Below are positions 5,968-14,996 of a DNA stretch of 27,717 nt, piece after piece (positions within the stretch are counted from its first letter, which is position 1; every line of letters starts with the position of its first letter). Under the pieces are notes generated by a model. That model worked only from the letters and a program-made list of their open reading frames with translations, did not search any database and had not been told where the DNA came from. The translations under genes were made by a program, and so were the position numbers. The stretch spans positions 1 to 27,717 of the forward strand of contig CALVYO010000003.1 of NCBI GenBank assembly GCA_944372275.1. The letters are read 5' to 3'. This stretch comes from an uncultured Bacilli bacterium. Lineage in GTDB: Bacteria; Bacillota_I; Bacilli_A; RF39; UBA660.

Positions 5968-8782
5968 ATTCCACCTTCTTTATTCTATTGATTATGATTT
6001 GATATTTATCAAATCTTTTTTCAACTCTACCTTCTACTATATATACACTACCTATAATTATATCATAAATTTCATCAGAAAACAAAATAAATTCTAAATT
6101 ATTTGTTTCATCACTACCAGTTATAAAATACATATCTTTATTGTTTTTAGTTTTAACTTTTTTTACTTTTTCAACTAAAATAATCGCTATTACTTTTTTG
6201 TCATAATATTTACTTATATCTATTAAATTAATTGCTCTATATTTCTTTTTTAAATTACTTACCGGATGTCCACTTAAATAAGTACCAAAAGCATCTAATT
6301 CTCTTTTTAATAATTCTTGTTTACTATATTCTTGCATATTAATTAATTGTGGTTTTAAAGATTCTTCTAATAACCCACCTAATTCACTATAATTAATTAT
6401 TACATCAATATTGTTATCAAATGTTTTTTGGTTAATAAATTGTTCAAAACAACCAGCTTTATTTAATATTTCTAAAATATTTTTATTTAATTTATTACGA
6501 GTTACAAAATCAAATATATCTTCATATTTATGTTTATTTCTTTCACCGATTATCGCAGATGCTATAGCATTACCAATGCTTTTAATATTTGTTAAAGGAT
6601 AAACTATATTGTCATTATATATCATATAATCTAAGCCACTTATATTAATATCAGGTTTTAAAACATTAACTTTACAAACATTAATATATTCTCTTGTTTT
6701 TATTTCACTACCTATTACCATCGATAATAAATTTTTCATAAATATTTTATAATAATGAGCCTTTAAATAAGCCATTTTATAAGCAATCATTGCATAAGAT
6801 ACAGAATGAGCCTTATTAAATCCATATGAAGCAAATTTTAAAATTAAATCATATATTTTAGTGGCTACATCTTTACTATAACCATTAGAAATACTTTGAT
6901 TAATAAATTTATCTTTCTCTTTTAATAATATATCTTCTTTCTTTTTACTCATCGCTTTTCTTAATAAATCGGCTTCCGCTAAAGAATAATTAGCCATTAC
7001 ATTGGCTATCTGCATTATTTGTTCTTGATAAATAATAATACCATAAGTACTTTTTAATATCGGTATTAAACTATCAGTAATATAATCTATTTTTTCAATA
7101 TTATTTTTTCTTTTAATATAACTATCGATGTTATTCATTGGACCTGGTCTAAATAAAGCAATAGCCGCTACGATATCATCAAAATTAGTTATTTTAAATT
7201 TATTGATAAAATTGATCATTCCACTTGATTCAAATTGAAAAATGCCTATCGTATCAGTCTTATTAAATATATCGATAGCCTTATCATCATTAAGTGGTAT
7301 ATCATCAAATTTTAAATTAATTTCTTTTAAAATGTTATTTATTAAAGTCAAATTTTTTAAAGCTAAAAAATCCATTTTTAATAAACCTATATCTTCTAGA
7401 TATTCCATAGAATAACTAGTTATATATAAATTATCGTGATAAGTTAAAGGAATGATTTCATCTAAATCATATCTAGACATCACTACACCCGCTGCATGAA
7501 CAGAAGTATGCCTTTTTAATCCTTCTAATTTTAAAGATATTTTATATAATTTTTTTAAATCATCATTTAAATATTTTTTTATCTTTGGATAATTATCATA
7601 TAAACTTAATTTTGCGTCGATCAATCTAACAAAACTATCAACTATATTAGAATCAATATTTAATATCTTACCAACATCTCTTAATACTTGTTTACTACCT
7701 AAAGTTCCAAATGTAATAATCGGCGCTACTCTTTTAATACCGTACTTATCAATACAATAATTTATAACTTCATCCCTTTTTGTAAATTCAAAATCGATAT
7801 CAATATCAGGCATACTAATACGTTCAGGATTTAAAAATCTTTCAAATAATAAATTATATTTAATTGGATCAATTGTTGTTATTCCTAGGCAAAAAGAAAC
7901 TAAAGAACCGGCAGCACTTCCTCTTAATCCTACTAATATATTATTATCTTTAGCATATTTAACATAATCCCAAACAATTAAAAAATAATTACAAAAACCC
8001 ATCTTATTTATAATGTTTAATTCATATTTTAATCTCTCTAAATATATTTTATTTACTTTATCACCAAATACTTTTTTTAATCCATTTATAACTAATTGTT
8101 TTAAATAAGAATAACTATCTAAATTATTAGGACATTTATATATAGGTAATAAGTCTTGTTTCAAAGGTAATTCTAAATTACATAATTCTATTATTTCTTC
8201 ATTACAATCATCAACATACAATTGATAACTTAATAAATGATTATCGTGTTTGTTTAAATTAATTTCATTAATGCTTATCCCTTTTTTTATTGCATATAAA
8301 TATTTTAAATATTCTTTATCGTTTTCTTCTAAATATAAAATCTCATTTAAATAAACTATTTTACCAGTTAAACTTCTTCTTTCATCTAAACTAGTATAAC
8401 CTTTATATAAATATTTATAAAATTTGTAATCGTCATATTTATCTAAATTACTATAAGGTACAATACATATTAAGTCATCGCTATATTTGATTAAGTCTTT
8501 TATATCTACTTTTTCTTTTGAATTTATTGTACTTAATTTAATTAAGTTTGTATAACCATTATAATTGATGGCATATAAAACAATATTATTTATTTCTAAT
8601 CCAATGATTGGTTTTATATTATTTTTTTTACACTTCATATAAAATTCTAAACAACCATACATTGAATCATCAGTAATAGTTAAAACTTTTATATTGTTTT
8701 TTAAAGCATAATTTATTAAATCATCGATTTTAATCAAACTACTTAATAAACTATTATCTGTCTTTATATAAAGTGGTCCCAT
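5957..8782 (-). CDS. dnaE: DNA polymerase III alpha subunit DnaE (short form)
   Basis: The protein is 941 residues counted from the ATG at 8782, which has GGGTGA five bases upstream. The frame is open further upstream, but that part is the antisense of the rpmB promoter and has no binding site. Family-C polymerase motifs include GLRGSAAGSLVSFCLG and PDIDIDFE (about residue 325, catalytic Asp residues). RPGPMNNID, the YQEQIM block and a C-terminal OB fold (KVIAIILVEKV...) also fit. It is shorter than typical DnaE (about 1,100). The N-terminal PHP domain is degenerate: the HxHSxYS metal motif is replaced by KTDNSLLSS and TDH by TDD, so PHP nuclease activity is unlikely. In Bacillota, DnaE works beside PolC at the replication fork. 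It heads a seven-gene minus-strand operon. Confidence 0.95.
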   Translation of the reverse strand: MGPLYIKTDNSLLSSLIKIDDLINYALKNNIKVLTITDDSMYGCLEFYMKCKKNNIKPIIGLEINNIVLYAINYNGYTNLIKLSTINSKEKVDIKDLIKYSDDLICIVPYSNLDKYDDYKFYKYLYKGYTSLDERRSLTGKIVYLNEILYLEENDKEYLKYLYAIKKGISINEINLNKHDNHLLSYQLYVDDCNEEIIELCNLELPLKQDLLPIYKCPNNLDSYSYLKQLVINGLKKVFGDKVNKIYLERLKYELNIINKMGFCNYFLIVWDYVKYAKDNNILVGLRGSAAGSLVSFCLGITTIDPIKYNLLFERFLNPERISMPDIDIDFEFTKRDEVINYCIDKYGIKRVAPIITFGTLGSKQVLRDVGKILNIDSNIVDSFVRLIDAKLSLYDNYPKIKKYLNDDLKKLYKISLKLEGLKRHTSVHAAGVVMSRYDLDEIIPLTYHDNLYITSYSMEYLEDIGLLKMDFLALKNLTLINNILKEINLKFDDIPLNDDKAIDIFNKTDTIGIFQFESSGMINFINKFKITNFDDIVAAIALFRPGPMNNIDSYIKRKNNIEKIDYITDSLIPILKSTYGIIIYQEQIMQIANVMANYSLAEADLLRKAMSKKKEDILLKEKDKFINQSISNGYSKDVATKIYDLILKFASYGFNKAHSVSYAMIAYKMAYLKAHYYKIFMKNLLSMVIGSEIKTREYINVCKVNVLKPDINISGLDYMIYNDNIVYPLTNIKSIGNAIASAIIGERNKHKYEDIFDFVTRNKLNKNILEILNKAGCFEQFINQKTFDNNIDVIINYSELGGLLEESLKPQLINMQEYSKQELLKRELDAFGTYLSGHPVSNLKKKYRAINLIDISKYYDKKVIAIILVEKVKKVKTKNNKDMYFITGSDETNNLEFILFSDEIYDIIIGSVYIVEGRVEKRFDKYQIIINRIKKVEYEK

Positions 8783-8835
8783 AATATCACCCATAAATAT
8801 TTTACTATATTTTGTATATTTTTTAAAGAATTTAT

Positions 8836-8864
8836 TTGACTTATTTAAAATATTATAGTAAAAT
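8836..8864 (+). promoter_or_regulatory. Promoter of rpmB
   Basis: A -35 TTGACT (8836-8841), a 17-bp spacer and a -10 TAAAAT (8859-8864) lie 30 bases before the rpmB ATG. An AAGGAGG ribosome binding site is at 8882-8888. Confidence 0.7.
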
Positions 8865-8894
8865 GTAGTAGCGAAGAAAACAAGGAGGAATATT

Positions 8895-9065
8895 ATGGCT
8901 AAAAAAATAACAAGCAAAAAACCTTTAACTGGTAATTTAAGATCTCATTCTTGTAAAGCTACTAAACATACAAGAAAACCAAATTTACAAAAAGTAACAT
9001 TAGATAATGGACAAACAGTAAGAATGAGCGCTAGAGAATTAAGAACATTAAATAAAGCAGCATAA
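8895..9065 (+). CDS. rpmB: 50S ribosomal protein L28
   Basis: This is a 56-residue basic protein starting MAKKITSKKPLTGNLRSHS and ending RMSARELRTLNKAA. It matches bacterial L28, including the TGKKP-like start and the PNLQKV segment. The first zinc-ribbon cysteine seen in some L28 proteins is absent (only one Cys), so it is a C-minus type. It assembles into the large ribosomal subunit. The gene stands alone, divergent from dnaE, with its own promoter and a strong terminator. Confidence 0.93.
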   Translation: MAKKITSKKPLTGNLRSHSCKATKHTRKPNLQKVTLDNGQTVRMSARELRTLNKAA

Positions 9066-9067
9066 TT

Positions 9068-9097
9068 AAAAAGTTAAACTTCATCGTTTAACTTTTT
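9068..9097. terminator. Bidirectional rho-independent terminator between rpmB and the oxidoreductase gene
   Basis: A perfect 12-bp stem AAAAAGTTAAAC / GTTTAACTTTTT with a six-base loop (TTCATC) has T-rich ends on both strands. It follows rpmB and overlaps the last codons of the convergent oxidoreductase gene. Confidence 0.85.
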
Positions 9098-12000
9098 ATA
9101 ATACTCATAAGTTTTAATAGCATTTTCTTTATTTAATTGTAATAATTCTTTAGCTTCATCATTTACTTTATCTAACATTGTATATCGCGTTTGTTTAGTT
9201 AAAAATTCTTCATATAAGTTAAAGTCAGAATTACAATCTAAACTAAATTTAGTTTCTGGATTTCTTCTAAAGATTGGAAAATAACCACATTTAACTGCAT
9301 CTTTTTCCATATCAATACTATTAATCATACCACCTTTAATACCATGTGATATACAAGGTGCATAAGCGATTATAATAGCTGGACCATTATAGTTATTAGC
9401 CTCATTAAATGCTTTAATTAATTGCATTGGATTAGCACCTAATGATACTTGAGCGACATAAACATCAGGATAAGTCATCATCATTCTTGCTAAATCTTTT
9501 TTATTAGTTTGTTTACCAGCACTTGCAAATAAAGCCACGCTACCTTTTGGTGTCGCTTTGCTTGCTTGACCACCAGTATTAGAGTATACTTGCGTATCAA
9601 GAACTAATATTTTAATATTTTCACCACTAGCCAAAACGTGATCAATCCCAGAAAAGCCAATATCGTATGCCCAACCATCACCACCGATAGCCCAAATACT
9701 TCTTTTAACGATATAATCTTTATAAGGTAACAATTCTTTATATTTATTAAAATCGATACTATCATAATATTTTTTAGTTATGTTATAATCATTGATATTG
9801 TTAATATATTCATCAAATTCTTTATATTTACTCATAATATTAACTATTTTTTGTTTCATTATTTTATCAGCCTGTAAAAATCCAAAACCATATTCAGCAT
9901 TATCTTCAAATAATGAACTAGCCCAAGGTATACTATAAGGTGTTGAAGGCGCACTAGCCCCATATATTGATGAACAACCAGTTGCATTAGCAATTACCAT
10001 ACTATCACCAAATAATTGTGTTAACAATTTAATATAAGGTGTTTCCCCACATCCGGCACAAGCCCCACTAAATTCAAATTTAGGTTGTTTAAATTGGGTA
10101 TTTTTAACATTGTTTAAATTAGTTTCTTTACAAGTTATATTTTTAGATAAATAATCAAATACTTTTTGTTCTTCTATAACATCAATTAATTCTTTAAACT
10201 CTAATGATTTTTCTTTAGACATACAAGATTTAATACATAAGCCACATCCTGTACAATCTTTAACACTAATACCAATTATATATTTATCGATACATCTTTC
10301 TTTAATATAATCGGGAGCATTATTATATTCTTCATCAGATAATTGAAAAGGTCTAATTACGCCGTGAGGACAGACAAACGAACACATATTACATTTAATG
10401 CAATTACTACTTATCCAAAAAGGTACAAAATCAGAAACACATCTTTTTTCATCTTTACTAGTACCAGCATTAAATGTCCCATCAGGCATATTTTCAAAAC
10501 TAGATACTTTTAACTCATCACCTTTACGATGACGCATCGCTAAATAAACATCGATATAATTTGGTCTTTTTACATCTTCATAATTATCATCTAATTTAAT
10601 CTCTTTTAAATATTTGATAGCATTATCGATAGTATATATATTAGATTCAACTATTTCTTCACTCTTTAATCCAAATCTATTTCTAATATCATCTTTTAGT
10701 TGTTTAATAATATCATCATTTAAAAAATTAGTTAAATGTAACATTACAACTTCCATAATCGTACTTATTTTATTTTTTATACCTGCTTTACTAGCTAATT
10801 CATAAGCATTAATAATATAGAATTTAATATTTCTATTTTTTATAATATATTTAACATCATTAGGTAAAAAATCAATTACTTCTTTTTCCGTTTTAACGGT
10901 ATTTAAAACAAAGATACCATTATCCTTAATCTTATTTAATATTTCATAATCATTTAAATAAGTATCTTTAGTAACTACCATTAAAGATGGATGTTCAACA
11001 TAATAAGTTGATCTAATTTTATTATTACTAAATCTTAAATGACAATTAGTAACTCCTCCTGATTTTTTAGAATCATATTGAAAATATCCTTGAACATATT
11101 TATCCGTATTTTTACCAATCAATTTTATTAACGATTTAGAAGCACTAACCATACCGTCAGAACCATAACCATAGACCAACATTTCTAAACTATTGTCTAA
11201 TTTATAATCTGTTTCTTTTAAACTTAAATTAGTTACATCATCATTTATACCGATTGTAAAATTATGAGTTGGATTATCTAACATATCGTATACTGCTTTT
11301 ATTTGACGAGGTGTCGTATTTTTACTAGATAATCCATATCTACCTCCTACTACTTTAATATTTTTATCTTTTAATACATTAATAACATCTAAATATAAAG
11401 GCTCATTATTAAATTCTTTAGTTCGATCTAATACCGCAATACTTTCAACTGTATCTGGTAAAACATCTAAGAAATATTTACTAGAAAAAGGACGATATAA
11501 ATGGACTTCTATTAACCCGTATTCTTTTAAATCATCGATTACTTCTTTAATTGTTTCACAAACGGAACCCATTGCGACGATAACTTTTTTTGCTTTATTA
11601 CTACCATAATAATTAAATGGTTTATAATCACTATTAGTTATTTTATTGATTTTTTCCATATAACTATTAACGATATCTGGAACTTTATCATAATATTTAT
11701 TTCTTATTTCTGTTGCTTGGAAGTAAACATCATCACTTTCACTTGTTCCATAAGTTTTAGGATTATTAATATTGATTGATTTATTTCTAAACTCATTTAA
11801 TTTATCATAATTAATTAAATCTTTAACATCATCACTTTCTAAAATATTTATTTTTTGTAATTCGTGACTAGTTCTAAAACCATCAAAGAAATGCATAAAT
11901 GGTAAACTAGATTCAATAGCTGCTAAATGGGCTACAGCTCCTAAGAAATTAGTATCATTTACATTAGAAGATGCTAGCATATTAAATCCTGTTGCTCTAG

Positions 12001-12391
12001 TAGCATATATATCTTGATGATCACCTAAAATAGATAAGGCATGAGTCGATAAACTGCGGGCTGCTACGTGCATAACACAAGGTAACATTTCCCCGGCTAT
12101 TTTATACATATTAGGTATCATTAATAACAATCCTTGACTCGCTGTAAAAGTAGTCGTTAAAACGCCTGCTCTAAGTAAGCCGTGAACTAAGCCGCTAGCC
12201 CCGGCTTCACTTTGCATTTCAATTACTTTTACCTTATCACCAAAGATATTAGTCATACCTTTATTAGACCATTCATCGATATGCTCAGCCATTGGACTAG
12301 AAGGTGTAATCGGATAAATTCCAGCTGCTTCCGTAAATAAATATGCAATATTACTACATGCTTCATTACCATCAATAATAACTTTTTTCAC
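9074..12391 (-). CDS. nifJ: Pyruvate:ferredoxin (flavodoxin) oxidoreductase, single-chain
   Basis: The protein is 1,105 residues from the GTG at 12391, with AGGTGA just upstream. The GTG at 12400 lies within that site. All domains of the homodimeric enzyme are present in order: the N-terminal pyruvate-binding domain (AGIYPITPSSPMAEH); domain II and III; a ferredoxin domain with two 4Fe-4S motifs (CIKCNMCSFVCP near 660 and CTGCGLCIKSC near 715); and a TPP domain with CAGCGE near 775 and GDGWAYDIGFSG near 900. It oxidises pyruvate with CoA to acetyl-CoA and CO2 and reduces ferredoxin or flavodoxin, which indicates anaerobic metabolism. pduL at 13996-14541 could use its product. An extended -10 lies at 12409-12417. 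Confidence 0.96.
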   Translation of the reverse strand: MKKVIIDGNEACSNIAYLFTEAAGIYPITPSSPMAEHIDEWSNKGMTNIFGDKVKVIEMQSEAGASGLVHGLLRAGVLTTTFTASQGLLLMIPNMYKIAGEMLPCVMHVAARSLSTHALSILGDHQDIYATRATGFNMLASSNVNDTNFLGAVAHLAAIESSLPFMHFFDGFRTSHELQKINILESDDVKDLINYDKLNEFRNKSININNPKTYGTSESDDVYFQATEIRNKYYDKVPDIVNSYMEKINKITNSDYKPFNYYGSNKAKKVIVAMGSVCETIKEVIDDLKEYGLIEVHLYRPFSSKYFLDVLPDTVESIAVLDRTKEFNNEPLYLDVINVLKDKNIKVVGGRYGLSSKNTTPRQIKAVYDMLDNPTHNFTIGINDDVTNLSLKETDYKLDNSLEMLVYGYGSDGMVSASKSLIKLIGKNTDKYVQGYFQYDSKKSGGVTNCHLRFSNNKIRSTYYVEHPSLMVVTKDTYLNDYEILNKIKDNGIFVLNTVKTEKEVIDFLPNDVKYIIKNRNIKFYIINAYELASKAGIKNKISTIMEVVMLHLTNFLNDDIIKQLKDDIRNRFGLKSEEIVESNIYTIDNAIKYLKEIKLDDNYEDVKRPNYIDVYLAMRHRKGDELKVSSFENMPDGTFNAGTSKDEKRCVSDFVPFWISSNCIKCNMCSFVCPHGVIRPFQLSDEEYNNAPDYIKERCIDKYIIGISVKDCTGCGLCIKSCMSKEKSLEFKELIDVIEEQKVFDYLSKNITCKETNLNNVKNTQFKQPKFEFSGACAGCGETPYIKLLTQLFGDSMVIANATGCSSIYGASAPSTPYSIPWASSLFEDNAEYGFGFLQADKIMKQKIVNIMSKYKEFDEYINNINDYNITKKYYDSIDFNKYKELLPYKDYIVKRSIWAIGGDGWAYDIGFSGIDHVLASGENIKILVLDTQVYSNTGGQASKATPKGSVALFASAGKQTNKKDLARMMMTYPDVYVAQVSLGANPMQLIKAFNEANNYNGPAIIIAYAPCISHGIKGGMINSIDMEKDAVKCGYFPIFRRNPETKFSLDCNSDFNLYEEFLTKQTRYTMLDKVNDEAKELLQLNKENAIKTYEYYKKLNDEV

Positions 12392-12408
12392 TTTAATCAC
12401 CTTTATTA

Positions 12409-12417
12409 ATTATATCA
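12409..12417 (-). promoter_or_regulatory. Extended -10 promoter for the pyruvate oxidoreductase gene
   Basis: The minus strand reads TGATATAAT (12417-12409), a TGn extended -10 with perfect TATAAT, 17 bases before the GTG start. No good -35 is visible. Confidence 0.55.
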
Positions 12418-12422
12418 CAGAT

Positions 12423-12450
12423 TTGCTTTTTTTTACTAAAATGCTATAAT
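12423..12450 (+). promoter_or_regulatory. Promoter of the lipoprotein gene
   Basis: A -35 TTGCTT (12423-12428), a 16-bp spacer and an extended -10 TGCTATAAT ending at 12450 are followed by GAGGAG and the ATG at 12471. It lies back to back with the oxidoreductase promoter. Confidence 0.7.
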
Positions 12451-12470
12451 ATTTTAGAGGAGTTGATATT

Positions 12471-13211
12471 ATGAATTTTAAATTAGTTAATCATAAAAAA
12501 ATTGTTTGTATTTTATTGTCTGGTTTTATTATTGTAACAATTTCTGGCTGTTCAAAAACTGATACTAGTCTAAATAAAACTTATGAAAAAAATAATGAAA
12601 TAACAAATGAAGAAATAACGACGTCTAATGATGAACAACCAGAATTTAATATTTCATCAAAAGAAGAATATAATGAAAATGAAGAGATTACAATATATAG
12701 TCAAAATGATGAAACTGCTATTGCAACCTTCAACGACATTGAAAAGGAAGTTGATACAATATTAAATAGTGAAAGTGTATCTAACGCTAAAGATAAAGTT
12801 AAGGGAACTTTTATTACGATAGTCGATTTCATATTTTATGATAGTGAAATAAATGGCGTTACTTTTGATGAATTAACAGATTCTGGTAAACAAAAGGTAT
12901 TAGAAATTGCTAGCAAAATTGATAATAAAATTGAAAATAAATTTCCTAATTATAAAGATAGTATTTCTGATACCACAAAAAAAGCTTTTAATAAAGCTAG
13001 TGAATTAATAAAAAAAGGCGCTGATAATTTAAGTGAATTTTCTAAAGAAAAATTAGGTGAAGATAATTATAATGCTATCATAAATGCTAAAGATGAAATA
13101 ATCGATTATACTAAAGAAGCAATTGAAATTATCGGTGAAGTTGGTAGTAATGTATTTAATAGTGGTAAAGAATATATCAAAAATTGGTATGAAAATTTAA
13201 AAAGAGATTAA
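12471..13211 (+). CDS. Putative lipoprotein of unknown function
   Basis: The protein is 246 residues. The N-terminus has a basic start, a hydrophobic core (IVCILLSGFIIVTI) and lipobox ISGC with Cys27, so it should be lipidated and held on the outer face of the membrane. Residues 28-75 are an Asn/Glu/Thr-rich, probably disordered linker. The rest is amphipathic and rich in Lys, Glu and Ala (for example KKAFNKASELIKKGADNLSEF), suggesting long helices. No enzymatic motif is recognised. It is a single-gene transcript with its own promoter and a terminator overlapping its last codons. Confidence 0.8.
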   Translation: MNFKLVNHKKIVCILLSGFIIVTISGCSKTDTSLNKTYEKNNEITNEEITTSNDEQPEFNISSKEEYNENEEITIYSQNDETAIATFNDIEKEVDTILNSESVSNAKDKVKGTFITIVDFIFYDSEINGVTFDELTDSGKQKVLEIASKIDNKIENKFPNYKDSISDTTKKAFNKASELIKKGADNLSEFSKEKLGEDNYNAIINAKDEIIDYTKEAIEIIGEVGSNVFNSGKEYIKNWYENLKRD

Positions 13212-13221
13212 TTCTCTTTTT
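13199..13221. terminator. Bidirectional terminator between the lipoprotein and GGDEF genes
   Basis: A perfect 9-bp stem AAAAAGAGA / TCTCTTTTT with loop TTAAT lies between two convergent genes and overlaps the end of both. Confidence 0.8.
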
Positions 13222-13945
13222 ATTTTGTAAAATTTTCTTCCATTTCTTTATTATATATAGCACTATTATTTTTACCATTTCTTTTTACATAATATAAAGC
13301 TACATCGGCTTCTTTAATTGTTTCAGTTATTCTTTTACTACCATCATATAAAGATATTCCCGCTGAAAAAGATAAATTTAAATTTTCAGTTTGACTATTA
13401 AAATCATGATTGATTTTATCAACTCTTAATTTTACTGATTCGATATTATCCGTATCAAATATAATTAAAAATTCTTCGCCACCATATCTTCCCGCAAAAT
13501 CTTTTTCACGAATATTTTTTTTAATAATACTGCCTAATAAGTTTAAAACTTGATCACCTACTGGATGGCCATAATTATCGTTAACTTTTTTAAAATCATC
13601 GATATCACATAATACAAAAATACTTGTCTTTCTTAATTTAGCGATATAATCTTCTAAATCTTCTCGAGTAGCTAAACCAGTTATTTTATCTTTTTTTAAG
13701 GCTAAAACAAATTCAATATATTTTGTTACATCTTCTAAATAAGATATTTTACATTCCACGCCATCAATTACAATAGTTTGTTCTTTACTTTTATAATAAC
13801 TATTTTTATATTGAAATGTATCTTCATAAATCTGCTTTTTAGTTAATACATCATATCCATCACTTAATATTACAATACCATCATAAATAATTTTATATTC
13901 CCAACCAAAACTAGATAATAATTGTTTTAAATTTTCTAAAGTCAC
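13220..13945 (-). CDS. Diguanylate cyclase (GGDEF domain)
   Basis: The protein is 241 residues from the GTG at 13945, with GAGGTGA five bases upstream. The GTG at 13954 overlaps that site. The C-terminal half is a full GGDEF domain: DKITGLATRE (start of the domain), DIDDFKKVNDNYGHPVGD (metal and nucleotide binding) and active site GGEEF at 155-159. The inhibitory I-site RxxD (REKD) lies five residues before it, so product inhibition by c-di-GMP is expected. The first 80 residues have no membrane segment and look PAS-like (ending ISYLEDVTKYI). It should be a soluble enzyme making c-di-GMP from GTP. No EAL or PilZ partner is in the window. Confidence 0.9.
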   Translation of the reverse strand: MTLENLKQLLSSFGWEYKIIYDGIVILSDGYDVLTKKQIYEDTFQYKNSYYKSKEQTIVIDGVECKISYLEDVTKYIEFVLALKKDKITGLATREDLEDYIAKLRKTSIFVLCDIDDFKKVNDNYGHPVGDQVLNLLGSIIKKNIREKDFAGRYGGEEFLIIFDTDNIESVKLRVDKINHDFNSQTENLNLSFSAGISLYDGSKRITETIKEADVALYYVKRNGKNNSAIYNKEMEENFTK

Positions 13946-13964
13946 AAGAATCACCTCTAAAATA

Positions 13965-13993
13965 ATTATAAATTATTATTAAAAAAAAGTCAA
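13965..13993 (-). promoter_or_regulatory. Promoter of the diguanylate cyclase gene
   Basis: On the minus strand -35 TTGACT (13993-13988), a 17-bp spacer and a perfect -10 TATAAT (13970-13965) lie between pduL and the cyclase gene. The cyclase gene therefore has its own start of transcription. Confidence 0.75.
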
Positions 13994-13995
13994 AA

Positions 13996-14541
13996 TTACA
14001 TAATTTCAACTTCATCATCATTTTTAAGTAAAAAAGCATTAGCATCATCGGTGTCTAAATGAATTTCAAAATAAGCCTCTTCACTTGCTTTAACATTTAC
14101 TTCGATAACGCCTGGTTTAATACCATCTACTTTGACTAATATTTTATCTGGTATTTTATATTTTTCTTTATCTTGATTAGTTATATGCAAGTGTCTATCT
14201 GCAATAATACAGCCATTAGTCTTTATACTACCATTAGGTCCAATTATCATAACTACTTCACTATTTTCTAAATCGCCAGATGTTCTAACAGGTGGATTTA
14301 AACCTAATTTATAGGCATCTGTTTTAGATATTTCAATTTGTGTATAATTTCTAACTGGTCCTAAAACTCTTACATTGTTTATTTCTGATTTATCTGTTTT
14401 AATAGTTACAACCTCATTACAAGCAAATTGTCCCGGTTGGTTTATTTTATTTTTAACTGTTAAATCTTTACCAAACAAAATATCCAAATCACTTTGTTTT
14501 AAATGAACATGACGATTAGATATTCCTACTTTTACTTTCAT
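13996..14541 (-). CDS. pduL: Phosphate acyltransferase, PduL family
   Basis: The protein is 181 residues from the ATG at 14541, with GGTGAT upstream. The two conserved histidine motifs are present: ISNRHVHL near residues 7-14 and ADRHLHIT in the second domain, which bind the zinc ions. Other PduL segments include PVRNYTQIEIS and GPVR/GPNGSI. No encapsulation peptide is seen at the N-terminus, so it is probably a cytosolic housekeeping enzyme. It interconverts acetyl-CoA and acetyl phosphate and so could link the pyruvate oxidoreductase upstream to ATP formation by an acetate kinase, which is not in the window. Confidence 0.9.
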   Translation of the reverse strand: MKVKVGISNRHVHLKQSDLDILFGKDLTVKNKINQPGQFACNEVVTIKTDKSEINNVRVLGPVRNYTQIEISKTDAYKLGLNPPVRTSGDLENSEVVMIIGPNGSIKTNGCIIADRHLHITNQDKEKYKIPDKILVKVDGIKPGVIEVNVKASEEAYFEIHLDTDDANAFLLKNDDEVEIM

Positions 14542-14557
14542 TTTAATCACCACTATA

Positions 14558-14566
14558 ATTATAGCA
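14558..14566 (-). promoter_or_regulatory. Extended -10 promoter for pduL
   Basis: The minus strand reads TGCTATAAT (14566-14558), 16 bases before the pduL ATG. No clear -35 is present. Confidence 0.5.
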
Positions 14567-14612
14567 TAATTTTAAAGTTTTTTAATATATTTTATTATGA
14601 GAGGAGAATATT

Positions 14613-14954
14613 ATGAATTATTATAATCAATATAATGGTCAAATGTATGTAAAGCCCACACCACCTAGCAACACAAATTATCAACAAATGGCTTTACCAC
14701 CAGAACAATCTTATATCGAAAATATTTTGCGATTAAATAAAGGAAAGAAAGTTAGAATTCATCAAACATTTCCTGATTCTAATGAATGGCGCGATTTAGA
14801 ATTTACTGGAATAATTGAACAATCAGGACGTGATCACATTATTTTAAGTGACCCAACAAATGGAGTTTGGGAATTATTATTAATGATATATGTCGATTAT
14901 ATATCATTTGATGAACCTGTAAATTACGACCCTGATTTTTACTCAAGTAATTGA
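14613..14954 (+). CDS. gerQ: GerQ-family spore coat protein
   Basis: The protein is 113 residues. After a Tyr/Asn/Gln/Pro-rich tail (1-30) the core SYIENILRLNKGKKVRIHQT, followed by GRDHIILSDPTNG and LLLMIYVDYISFDEPV, matches Bacillus GerQ (YwdL). GerQ is the coat protein cross-linked by transglutaminase and needed to localise the cortex hydrolase CwlJ. GAGGAG precedes the ATG. The Gln-rich N-terminus is shorter than in Bacillus. Together with yabP and yabQ nearby it suggests the organism can, or its ancestors could, form endospores. A sporulation-specific promoter could not be identified. Confidence 0.88.
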   Translation: MNYYNQYNGQMYVKPTPPSNTNYQQMALPPEQSYIENILRLNKGKKVRIHQTFPDSNEWRDLEFTGIIEQSGRDHIILSDPTNGVWELLLMIYVDYISFDEPVNYDPDFYSSN

Positions 14955-14979
14955 TATTTTAAAAAAAATTTGTTATAAT
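14951..14979 (+). promoter_or_regulatory. Strong promoter of the LemA-like gene
   Basis: A -35 TTGATA (14951-14956), a 17-bp spacer and a perfect TATAAT (14974-14979) with a TGn extension. The -35 overlaps the stop codon of gerQ. The predicted transcript start is only about 11 bases before the ATG at 14997, so the 5' leader is very short. Confidence 0.75.
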
Positions 14980-14996
14980 TAGTACGGTGAATGTAG

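Noticed and set aside
5888..6602. Plus-strand open frames at 5888-6097 and 6411-6602
   Set aside because: Antisense shadows of the pseudopilin and dnaE, without ribosome binding sites or recognisable domains.
8783..8917. N-terminal extension of dnaE up to 8917
   Set aside because: This segment is the antisense of the rpmB promoter and leader. No ribosome binding site precedes it, and the ATG at 8782 with GGGTGA fits the family start better.
10614..10805. Plus-strand open frame antisense to nifJ
   Set aside because: No ribosome binding site or domain; shadow of the large oxidoreductase gene.
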